From Thiotrichaceae bacterium (GTDB lineage Bacteria > Pseudomonadota > Gammaproteobacteria > Thiotrichales > Thiotrichaceae): 5,835 bases of DNA. Numbering within the stretch: position 1 is the first letter of the stretch; each line of letters starts with the position of its first letter. Below the pieces are notes generated by a model, which was given only the letters and a program-made list of their open reading frames with translations, ran no database searches and was not told the origin of the DNA. This document shows, piece by piece, positions 1 to 5,835 of the stretch. The stretch lies in the NCBI GenBank assembly GCA_027024625.1, contig JALVRY010000171.1:1-5835 (forward strand). Reading direction: 5' to 3'. The translations under genes were made by a program, and so were the position numbers.

Positions 1-751
<751 letters not shown>

Positions 752-760
752 AATCATGAA

Positions 761-784
761 GGCACAGAACAATATTACTGTGCC
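761..784. terminator. Hairpin between convergent parE and the Q-rich gene, possible bidirectional terminator
   Basis: GGCACAG (761-767) and CTGTGCC (778-784) form a perfect 7-bp stem around a 10-nt AT-rich loop, 9 nt after the parE stop. Placement between two convergent stop codons suits a shared terminator. However, neither strand has a clean U-tract directly after the stem: the + side reads ATTACG and the - side reads TTCATGATTTT. A rival stem ACTGTG (777-782)/CACAGT (798-803), followed by CTTTTTA on the + strand, overlaps its right arm and has the better T-tract. Terminator function is inferred. Confidence 0.4.
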
Positions 785-807
785 ATTACGATGTCTTCAC
801 AGTCTTT

Positions 808-1632
808 TTAGTAACTTGCATGAGGAGCTGCTGCACCTTGTGCTTGTCCCATCGCTGCCTGTCCGCCCTCTTGACCTGACATTCCAGATATTACTTGCGC
901 TATTATTGGCACAATTAACGACATAACTTGCTGCAATAACTGGTCTTGTGGGTCATTAGCATCTTGCCCATGCATTGCATTATTTGATGCTGAGCCATGA
1001 GAAGCTACATCAGCCGCCGGACTAGCCTGTCCACCAGATGCGGGAGCAGAAGCAGGATTAGACATACCTTGACCTGACTCACTCTGGTCTTTTTGTCCTA
1101 TTACCTCTTGAATGATCTGTTGGATAATCGGCATTAATATTTCCATAATCTGCTGCATTAGCTGATCCATTGGGCTTTTATTTTGCTGATCATTTTCAGC
1201 TTGAGATATCGCATTACTTGGCATTGCCTGCACACCATCTGCTTGACTTGGAGCCTGACTACCACCAGCTGCTTGTTGAGCACCATTATTTTGTGATCCA
1301 GTATGCTGCATTGCAGAATTTCCAGCCTGATGTGGCATATCAGAGCCTTGCTGAGATTCACCACCCGGAGCCTGTTGTGCCTGCTGCCCTAAAACTTGCT
1401 GAATTACTTGAGCAATGATGGGAGCTAAACGCTGCATGATCTGCTGTAACAGTTGTTGGGTTTGATCACCTCCCTGCTTCTGCATCGATTGATCAAACTG
1501 CCCTTGGCTTACTTTATCAACCTTATCGGGCATATTGATTTCGCCCTTTTTATCGGCAATACAGGCATCAGATCCTAACCCGTGTATCGGTGATTGGCTG
1601 GGTTGAACTTGTGTATCATAATTAACATCCAT
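808..1632 (-). CDS. Hypothetical Gln-rich acidic protein with three amphipathic helix repeats (harpin-like in character)
   Basis: I do not recognise a family. The 274-residue product has no obvious signal peptide or long uniform membrane segment. By hand count it has about 54 Gln (20%), 24 Asp/Glu against 8 Lys/Arg, no Trp, one Phe, two Tyr and one Cys (C24). Three repeats (residues about 56-83, 153-180, 227-254) share the pattern QLLQQIM, then P-I-I-x-Q-V/I-I and a closing GQ. Hydrophobic pairs recur every 3-4 residues with a central Pro, while Gln fills the polar face. Linkers are rich in Q, G, S, A and N. The ATG at 1632 has GGAGG 7 nt upstream; Met34 is an alternative start with only weak purine-rich sequence ahead. 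Acidic, Trp-free, Gly/Gln-rich proteins with amphipathic helices recall type III-secreted harpins, but no secretion genes are visible, so this is analogy only. Self-assembly, membrane contact or a surface role are other possibilities. That it is a real gene is well supported; function is unknown. Confidence 0.8.
   Translation of the reverse strand: MDVNYDTQVQPSQSPIHGLGSDACIADKKGEINMPDKVDKVSQGQFDQSMQKQGGDQTQQLLQQIMQRLAPIIAQVIQQVLGQQAQQAPGGESQQGSDMPHQAGNSAMQHTGSQNNGAQQAAGGSQAPSQADGVQAMPSNAISQAENDQQNKSPMDQLMQQIMEILMPIIQQIIQEVIGQKDQSESGQGMSNPASAPASGGQASPAADVASHGSASNNAMHGQDANDPQDQLLQQVMSLIVPIIAQVISGMSGQEGGQAAMGQAQGAAAPHASY
871..954 (-). repeat. Amphipathic helix repeat, copy 3 of 3 (residues 227-254)
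   Basis: This copy reads DQLLQQVM then VPIIAQVI and ends in SGQ. It is the least glutamine-rich at its C-terminal end (SGMSGQ instead of QQVLGQ). The Pro sits 11 residues after the Gln of QLL, as in the other two copies. PII is encoded CCA ATA ATA here, differing from both other copies at every third position. Confidence 0.8.
1093..1176 (-). repeat. Amphipathic helix repeat, copy 2 of 3 (residues 153-180)
   Basis: This copy reads DQLMQQIM then MPIIQQII and ends in VIGQ. It is the most hydrophobic copy, with Glu at two polar-face positions (E164, E176). PII is encoded CCG ATT ATC. It starts about 97 residues after copy 1 and 74 before copy 3, so the linkers vary in length while the helix unit is fixed. 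Confidence 0.8.
1384..1467 (-). repeat. Amphipathic helix repeat, copy 1 of 3 (residues 56-83)
   Basis: This copy reads QQLLQQIM then APIIAQVI and ends in VLGQ. Hydrophobic pairs fall at residues 61/62, 65/66, 69/70, 72/73, 76/77 and 80/81, with Pro71 at the centre and Gln at most remaining positions. It has the only Arg of the protein (R68). PII is encoded CCC ATC ATT. Confidence 0.8.
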
Positions 1633-1639
1633 TAGATTT

Positions 1640-1644
1640 CCTCC
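1640..1644 (-). promoter_or_regulatory. Strong Shine-Dalgarno of the Q-rich gene
   Basis: On the minus strand GGAGG is followed by AAATCTA (7 nt) and then the ATG at 1632. This near-ideal core and spacing fixes the start codon and is the strongest ribosome binding site in the window. It suggests that the protein is translated efficiently when its mRNA is made. Confidence 0.85.
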
Positions 1645-1656
1645 GTGAAATCATCG

Positions 1657-1686
1657 TAAAAATAGAATACTCAAAATGAGTATTCT
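1657..1686 (-). terminator. Terminator-like hairpin in the 5' leader of the Q-rich gene
   Basis: AGAATACTCA (1664-1673) and TGAGTATTCT (1677-1686) are perfect 10-bp inverted repeats around a 3-nt loop. On the minus strand the stem is followed by A then five T (1662-1658), the form of an intrinsic terminator, though only 3 of the 10 pairs are G:C. It ends about 13 nt before the Shine-Dalgarno, so it would stop transcription just before the gene. It could be an attenuator, a barrier to antisense transcription coming from the rml side, or a palindromic operator. On the + strand no T-tract follows and no gene ends here. Confidence 0.5.
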
Positions 1687-1783
1687 TAAAGAATTTCAGT
1701 TCTCTCTAGTAATTTCATCATATAAGCAACAGACGCAGAAATATTGTTAAACCTACCAATGGTTCTTAAATAATGACAGTACG

Positions 1784-1812
1784 TTGATAAGCTCTTACTC
1801 AAAAAATATTTT
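1784..1812 (+). promoter_or_regulatory. Candidate sigma-70 promoter of the rml operon
   Basis: A -35 box TTGATA (1784-1789, five of six consensus bases) is separated by exactly 17 bp from a -10 box TATTTT (1807-1812, four of six). Transcription would start near 1819 and leave a leader of about 45 nt before the rmlA ATG. It lies in the 231-bp divergent intergenic region 1633-1863. No riboswitch is evident in the leader. The ribosome site for rmlA is weak: AAGG at 1849-1852 is 11 nt from the ATG. Confidence 0.45.
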
Positions 1813-1863
1813 TCCTGTAGAATTCCTGCAAATTAAAAATGATTACATAAGGCTATAGGGCTC

Positions 1864-2733
1864 ATGAGAAAAGGAATAATTTTAGCAGGGGGTAGCGGCA
1901 CTCGCTTACACCCTTTAACAATGGTTGTGAGTAAACAGTTGATGCCTGTTTATGACAAACCGATGATCTATTACCCTCTATCTGTACTTATGCTTTCAGG
2001 CATACAAGATATTCTTATAATCACCACACCCCACGATCAAGCAGCCTTTCAAAATTTATTGGGTGACGGGGCAAAATGGGGGCTAAACCTACAGTATGCG
2101 GTACAAGCTGAGCCAAACGGCTTAGCCGAGGCTTTTATCATTGGAGAATCCTTTATTGGTAACGATGAAGTCACGTTGATTCTTGGTGATAATATTTATT
2201 ACGGCGAAGGTTTACCAAACCGACTACAAACTGTCGCTAAAGAAACAAATGGCGCAACTGTTTTTGGTTATTATGTAACTGATCCAGAGCGATACGGTGT
2301 TGTTGATTTTGATGAGCAAGGGAAAGCCCTTAGTATTGAAGAAAAACCAGAAGAACCAAAATCAAACTATGCCGTAACAGGTTTATACTATTATGATAAT
2401 GATGTGGTTCAAATCGCCAAGTCAGTAAAACCCTCCCACCGTGGTGAGCTTGAAATTACCGACGTTAATCAAGCCTATCTTGAGCAGGGTCGTCTCAGTG
2501 TGGAAATGCTTAAACGTGGTACAGCATGGTTAGATACAGGTACTCATGCATCCCTACTTGATGCTGCAAATTACATACGAATTATCGAAGATCGACAAGG
2601 TTTAAAAATTGCCAGTCCCGAGGAGATCGCTTGGCGCATGAAGTACATCAGCACTGAACAATTACTTAGCCTTGCGGAACCACTGAAAAAAAGTGGCTAT
2701 GGTCAATATCTTAGTGATATCGCAACACAATGA
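1864..2733 (+). CDS. rmlA: Glucose-1-phosphate thymidylyltransferase RmlA
   Basis: This cytoplasmic enzyme makes dTDP-glucose and pyrophosphate from dTTP and glucose-1-phosphate, the first step of dTDP-L-rhamnose synthesis, and is normally feedback-inhibited by the end product. The 289 residues match the usual length of about 290. The nucleotide loop GGSGTRLHP is at 9-17, followed by [18 protein letters not shown] (23-40). Metal-binding Asp109 lies in LGDNIYYG and Asp224 in WLDTGT. Other family motifs are EEKP (159-162) and [10 protein letters not shown] (193-202). The ATG at 1864 fits the conserved RKGIILAGG start, and no alternative lies upstream. It is the first gene of the operon, and its stop overlaps the rmlC start as ATGA, which suggests translational coupling. 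Family assignment is very secure; chromosomal naming could equally be rfbA. Confidence 0.97.
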   Translation: MRKGIILAGGSGTRLHPLTMVVSKQLMPVYDKPMIYYPLSVLMLSGIQDILIITTPHDQAAFQNLLGDGAKWGLNLQYAVQAEPNGLAEAFIIGESFIGNDEVTLILGDNIYYGEGLPNRLQTVAKETNGATVFGYYVTDPERYGVVDFDEQGKALSIEEKPEEPKSNYAVTGLYYYDNDVVQIAKSVKPSHRGELEITDVNQAYLEQGRLSVEMLKRGTAWLDTGTHASLLDAANYIRIIEDRQGLKIASPEEIAWRMKYISTEQLLSLAEPLKKSGYGQYLSDIATQ

Positions 2734-3278
2734 AAATAATTAATACTAAAATTCCTGATGTAAAAATCATTGAACCCGCAGTCTATGGTGATGAGCGTGG
2801 TTTCTTTTTAGAAAGCTGGAATAAAGCAAAATTTGCAGAGTTGGGCTTGAATTTTGATTTTGTGCAGGATAATCAAAGCCGCTCCCAACAAGGTATCTTA
2901 CGTGGTTTACATTACCAACTAAACCACACTCAAGGGAAACTAGTACGTGTTACTGCGGGTAGCGTGTATGACGTTGCTGTTGATATTCGCAAATCATCAC
3001 CAACTTTTGGGGAATATGTTGGCGTTGAGCTAAGTGAAGAAAACCATCGTATGTTATGGGTTCCCCCACAGTTTGCACATGGCTTCTATGTCACCAGTGA
3101 GAGTGCAGATTTTCTCTATAAATGCACAGACATTTATGACGCTGATTCAGAGCAAAGTATTTTATGGAATGATAGTGAAATTAATATTCAATGGCCTTTA
3201 GTTAATGGTGAAGCACCGCTTCTATCTCCTAAAGACCAGCAAGCTAAAACATTCAGTGATGCAACCGTATTTGAGTAA
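2730..3278 (+). CDS. rmlC: dTDP-4-dehydrorhamnose 3,5-epimerase RmlC
   Basis: RmlC epimerises C3 and C5 of dTDP-4-keto-6-deoxy-D-glucose to dTDP-4-keto-L-rhamnose, the third pathway step. It is a cofactor-free cupin-fold dimer. The 182 residues match the family. Visible are DERGFF (21-26), DNQSRS (47-52), LRGLHYQ (57-63) with catalytic base His61, VYDVAVDIR (79-87), [10 protein letters not shown] (110-119), catalytic acid Tyr130 in LYKCT, and SPKD (166-169), whose Asp169 should complete the His-Asp dyad. The start overlaps the rmlA stop by 4 nt and has no separate Shine-Dalgarno, so it is probably translated by coupling. All expected active-site residues are present, so the product should be active. 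Confidence 0.97.
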   Translation: MKIINTKIPDVKIIEPAVYGDERGFFLESWNKAKFAELGLNFDFVQDNQSRSQQGILRGLHYQLNHTQGKLVRVTAGSVYDVAVDIRKSSPTFGEYVGVELSEENHRMLWVPPQFAHGFYVTSESADFLYKCTDIYDADSEQSILWNDSEINIQWPLVNGEAPLLSPKDQQAKTFSDATVFE

Positions 3279-3292
3279 TAGGCATAATAATA

Positions 3293-4162
3293 ATGAGTAA
3301 AAACGTATTAATTACAGGAGCATCTGGACAACTCGGTTATGAACTACAACGAACTGTACCTAGCGACTACAAAGTTATTGCTTGCGATGTTAGCGAACTG
3401 GATATTTGTAACTTAAAACAAGTTGAGCAAGTTGTTTCAGAGTATCAACCACACATTATTATCAATGCAGCAGCCTATACAGCAGTTGATAAAGCAGAAG
3501 AAGATGCGGATTCAGCATGGCAAGTCAATCAACATGGTGCTGAAAATTTAGCTAAAATAGCTAGTCAAAATAACTGTCTGTTAGTACAAATTTCTACCGA
3601 CTTTATTTTTGATGGCAAGCAAAGCTCCCCCTATTTAGCAGAAGACTATCACCTCGAATCTTCCAGTGTTTATGGCAAAAGTAAGTTAGCCGGTGAGAAA
3701 TCAGTTTTAGCGTCTGCTCCCGATAATAGCCTGATTATCCGAACCTCATGGCTTTATTCTGCTCATGGCAATAATTTTGTAAAATCTATGCTAAAACTGA
3801 TGCAAAATCGTGATTCTCTCGGTATTGTTGCAGATCAAGTTGGCACACCAACATGGGCAAAGACATTAGCCGATACAATATGGCGATTAGTATCACTCGA
3901 TAAGAAAGGAATTTATCATTGTTCTGATAACGGCGTGGCAAGCTGGTATGATTTTGCCGTAGCAATTCAGGAACAAGCCATTCAACAGAAAATATTAACG
4001 AAGGCTATACCGATTCAAGCCATTCGTACCGAGGACTATCCAACACCGGCCGCACGACCAGCTTACAGCGTGATGGATAAAACAAAAACTGAAGCTGAGC
4101 TAGCAATAACGCTACCTCATTGGCAAAAAAGCCTAGAAAATATGCTAAAAGAACTTGCCTAA
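3293..4162 (+). CDS. rmlD: dTDP-4-dehydrorhamnose reductase RmlD
   Basis: RmlD reduces the C4 ketone of dTDP-4-keto-L-rhamnose with NAD(P)H, giving dTDP-L-rhamnose in the last pathway step. It is an extended short-chain dehydrogenase of 289 residues, a normal length. The Rossmann loop GASGQLG is at 9-15, INAAAYTAVDKAE at 57-69, and STD at 101-103. The catalytic pair is Tyr127 and Lys131 in VYGKSK, followed by LAGE, then IIRTSWLYS and a C-terminal substrate region with RPAYSVMD. The usual STDYVFDG reads STDFIFDG here; Phe for Tyr at residue 104 is mild and leaves the catalytic Thr and Tyr intact. It begins 14 nt after rmlC with a weak AGG 10 nt before the ATG. Confidence 0.96.
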   Translation: MSKNVLITGASGQLGYELQRTVPSDYKVIACDVSELDICNLKQVEQVVSEYQPHIIINAAAYTAVDKAEEDADSAWQVNQHGAENLAKIASQNNCLLVQISTDFIFDGKQSSPYLAEDYHLESSSVYGKSKLAGEKSVLASAPDNSLIIRTSWLYSAHGNNFVKSMLKLMQNRDSLGIVADQVGTPTWAKTLADTIWRLVSLDKKGIYHCSDNGVASWYDFAVAIQEQAIQQKILTKAIPIQAIRTEDYPTPAARPAYSVMDKTKTEAELAITLPHWQKSLENMLKELA

Positions 4163-4203
4163 AAATAGAATACACTACCGTAAATTAATACACATCCAAA
4201 CTT

Positions 4204-5253
4204 ATGACTGACTACCAACCTAAAAACCTTCTTGTAACTGGCGGTGCTGGTTTCATCGGCACAAACTTTGTTTACTATTGGCTAGAAAACTATCCAAACT
4301 CTAAAGTTGTTGTGCTTGATGCCCTGACTTACGCTGGTAATAAAGCAAATCTTGATCCACTCAATGAAAATCCCAATTATTTATTTGTACACGGAGATAT
4401 TCTGGATCAAGCCCTAGTGGAAAAGCTACTAAAAGAGCATGAGATTGATACCATCGTACATTTTGCGGCAGAATCTCATGTTGATCGCTCAATATATGGT
4501 CCTGATGCATTTTTTAGAGCCAATATTGACGGCACACACTCCATGCTGAAAGCCGCCAAAAAAGTCTGGATGGATGAAGAACATCTACCTAAAAATCACC
4601 GCTTCCATCACGTTTCTACAGATGAAGTGTATGGTACATTATCGGATACTGACCCTGCTTTCACCGAATCAACCGCATATGCACCCACATCACCGTATGC
4701 AGCAAGTAAAGCATCATCTGATCATATTGTGCGTTCTTATCAACATACCTATGGCTTGCAAATTAGTATCAGTAATTGCTCCAACAACTATGGTCCTTGG
4801 CAATACCCTGAAAAGCTCATACCTTTAACTATCTCAAACCTCAAAGCAGGAAAACCTATTCCTATTTATGGTGATGGATTACAAATTCGTGATTGGTTAT
4901 ACGTTGATGATCATAATCGTGGTATTGAACTAATTCTAAACAAAGGCTTAGCAGGGGAAACCTACAATTTAGGTGGTCATAACGAACAAACTAATATCAG
5001 CTTGGTTCGCTTGCTCTGCTCTGCAATGGATGATGTATTTCCTGCCAATGCACCACACGATAAACTCATTACTTACGTTAACGATCGCCCTGGTCATGAT
5101 AGACGTTACGCCGTTGACACAACAAAAGTCGTAACAGAACTTGGTTATCAACCCGTTGAGACTTATGAAACAGGCATTGAAAAAACATTAGAATGGTATC
5201 TGGATATGATAGGAAAATGGCAGGTTAATGCTACTCTGTTTGGAGCACATTAA
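4204..5253 (+). CDS. rmlB: dTDP-glucose 4,6-dehydratase RmlB
   Basis: RmlB converts dTDP-glucose to dTDP-4-keto-6-deoxy-D-glucose using tightly bound NAD+, the second pathway step. Its product also feeds other deoxysugars such as dTDP-fucosamine. It is an extended SDR of 349 residues, within the usual 340-360. Visible are the NAD loop TGGAGFIG (12-19), LDALTYAGN (38-46), FAAESHVDRSI (87-97), and STDEVYG (138-144) with catalytic Asp140 and Glu141. YAASK (165-169) holds the Tyr-Lys pair, followed by NCSNNYGPWQYPEKLIP and RPGHDRRYA near the C-terminus. It follows rmlD by 41 nt without a clear Shine-Dalgarno, and no terminator or strong promoter is seen in that gap, so it is likely cotranscribed. 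It is the last of the four here, whereas many rml operons start with it. Confidence 0.97.
   Translation: MTDYQPKNLLVTGGAGFIGTNFVYYWLENYPNSKVVVLDALTYAGNKANLDPLNENPNYLFVHGDILDQALVEKLLKEHEIDTIVHFAAESHVDRSIYGPDAFFRANIDGTHSMLKAAKKVWMDEEHLPKNHRFHHVSTDEVYGTLSDTDPAFTESTAYAPTSPYAASKASSDHIVRSYQHTYGLQISISNCSNNYGPWQYPEKLIPLTISNLKAGKPIPIYGDGLQIRDWLYVDDHNRGIELILNKGLAGETYNLGGHNEQTNISLVRLLCSAMDDVFPANAPHDKLITYVNDRPGHDRRYAVDTTKVVTELGYQPVETYETGIEKTLEWYLDMIGKWQVNATLFGAH
5242..5245 (+). promoter_or_regulatory. Likely Shine-Dalgarno of the methyltransferase, inside the end of rmlB
   Basis: GGAG lies 13 nt before the ATG at 5259, within the last codons of rmlB. The spacing is longer than ideal, but with only 5 nt between the genes terminating ribosomes could reinitiate directly. 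Confidence 0.4.
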
Positions 5254-5258
5254 TTCCA

Positions 5259-5835
5259 ATGAAATGTAGAATTTGCGGAAATGATAAGGAAAATCGTTCT
5301 TACAAACCAAAGGAAATGATGCTGGGTCTGAGGGATGAGCATGATTATTTTGAATGCGCTCAGTGCGGCTGCCTACAAATTGTTAATGTTCCTGAGAATT
5401 TGCCTGACTATTATCCTGAAAATTACTATTCTTATAAAAGAAGCAAATCAAGCAATCCCATTAAGAAATGGCTAATTTCTCACCGTGATAATTACGCAGC
5501 AGTCGGCAATTCACAGCTCGGACATCTTATTAGTCTTTTTTCCCCCGAACCAAAACTAACAACACTAAAAAGAATACAGCTAAATAAGAAAAGCTCACGC
5601 ATTATGGATGTGGGCTGTGGTGCAGGAAATTTACTACATTCTTTAAAAGATATTGGTTTCGAAAATATACTCGGTATTGACCCCTTTAACGACTCCGATA
5701 TTACATACGACAATGGGCTAGTGATAGAGAAAAAGTCCATACATGAAGCAAGTGGAAAGTGGGATTTAATAATGTTCCACCACTCATTTGAACATGTATA
5801 TGATCAATCCGAAGTGCTACAAAAAGTGCATGATT
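5259..5835 (+). CDS. Class I SAM-dependent methyltransferase with N-terminal zinc-ribbon-like Cys cluster, 3' end outside the window
   Basis: The frame is open from ATG 5259 to the right edge, giving 192 visible residues. The start places C3-x2-C6 at the N-terminus, pairing with C33-x2-C36 (and C38), a likely zinc ribbon. Met20/21 as start would lose the first pair. An aromatic segment DYYPENYYSY follows (50-59). The SAM-binding core begins about residue 113 with motif I DVGCGAGNLL (117-126), then acidic Asp141 in LGIDP, then WDLIMFHHSFEHV, typical of Methyltransf_23-like proteins. Such Cys-cluster methyltransferases occur in O-antigen and capsule loci and are thought to methylate sugars or nucleotide-sugar intermediates; the target here cannot be told. 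It starts 5 nt after rmlB, so it is in the same operon. Four of its seven Arg codons are AGA/AGG, more than in rmlB, which hints at a separate origin. Confidence 0.88.
   Translation, partial: MKCRICGNDKENRSYKPKEMMLGLRDEHDYFECAQCGCLQIVNVPENLPDYYPENYYSYKRSKSSNPIKKWLISHRDNYAAVGNSQLGHLISLFSPEPKLTTLKRIQLNKKSSRIMDVGCGAGNLLHSLKDIGFENILGIDPFNDSDITYDNGLVIEKKSIHEASGKWDLIMFHHSFEHVYDQSEVLQKVHD

Noticed and set aside
1170..1418. Open frames on both strands within the Q-rich gene (1170-1418 + and 1158-1364 -).
   Set aside because: Both are shadows of the low-complexity, Gln-codon-rich frame. Neither has a good ribosome site or domain character, while the 808-1632 frame has a strong Shine-Dalgarno and conserved repeats.
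1384..1467. The repeat helices as transmembrane segments.
   Set aside because: Hydrophobic residues come in pairs broken by Gln every few positions, with a central Pro. This gives an amphipathic helix, not a uniformly hydrophobic span.
1744..1772. A second possible rml promoter with TTGTTA (1744-1749) and TAAATA (1767-1772).
   Set aside because: The -10 matches poorly (three of six), and the pair at 1784-1812 is better in both boxes with ideal spacing.
1888..1898. GGGGGTAGCGG near the start of rmlA resembles the ops element (GGCGGTAG) used by RfaH in polysaccharide operons.
   Set aside because: It lies inside the codons for the invariant GGSGTR loop of RmlA, differs from ops at the third base and at the downstream T, and no JUMPstart sequence surrounds it, so chance is the better explanation.
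1657..4173. A 14-nt exact repeat TAAAAATAGAATAC occurs at 1657-1670 and again at 4160-4173.
   Set aside because: It is short and AT-rich, and the second copy lacks the partner arm of the hairpin. No mobile-element ends or target duplications accompany it.
5492..5740. An 82-codon open frame on the minus strand.
   Set aside because: It lies wholly inside the methyltransferase, whose motifs are clear on the + strand, and its translation shows no recognisable features.

Overview
This window looks like part of a gammaproteobacterial chromosome. It is moderately AT-rich by eye, and the visible ParE C-terminus closely follows the E. coli-type ParE pattern. The genus cannot be fixed from the sequence alone. 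The layout is a housekeeping gene, then an unrecognised divergent gene, then the start of a surface-polysaccharide locus.

Region 1 (1-751, + strand) is the C-terminal part of parE, the ATPase/TOPRIM subunit of topoisomerase IV, cut by the left edge. A short convergent intergenic stretch with a hairpin follows (752-807).

Region 2 (808-1632, - strand) encodes a 274-residue, acidic, tryptophan-free, glutamine-rich protein of unknown function. It carries three copies of a proline-kinked amphipathic helix separated by Q/G/S/A/N-rich linkers. It has an excellent Shine-Dalgarno, and the repeat copies have diverged at third codon positions while the protein motif is kept. This points to a real, selected gene. 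Its overall character resembles harpins and other secreted, self-assembling low-complexity proteins, but homology is not shown. A terminator-like hairpin with a U-tract lies in its presumed 5' leader. This gene and leader are the most interesting part of the window.

Region 3 (1864-5835, + strand) is a tightly packed operon for dTDP-L-rhamnose in the order rmlA-rmlC-rmlD-rmlB. It runs straight into a SAM-dependent methyltransferase with an N-terminal zinc-ribbon-like Cys cluster, cut by the right edge. RmlA activates glucose-1-phosphate to dTDP-glucose, RmlB dehydrates it to the 4-keto-6-deoxy sugar, RmlC epimerises C3 and C5, and RmlD reduces C4 to give dTDP-L-rhamnose. A candidate sigma-70 promoter lies at 1784-1812. 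The methyltransferase, by position, probably belongs to the O-antigen or exopolysaccharide cluster expected to continue beyond the window.
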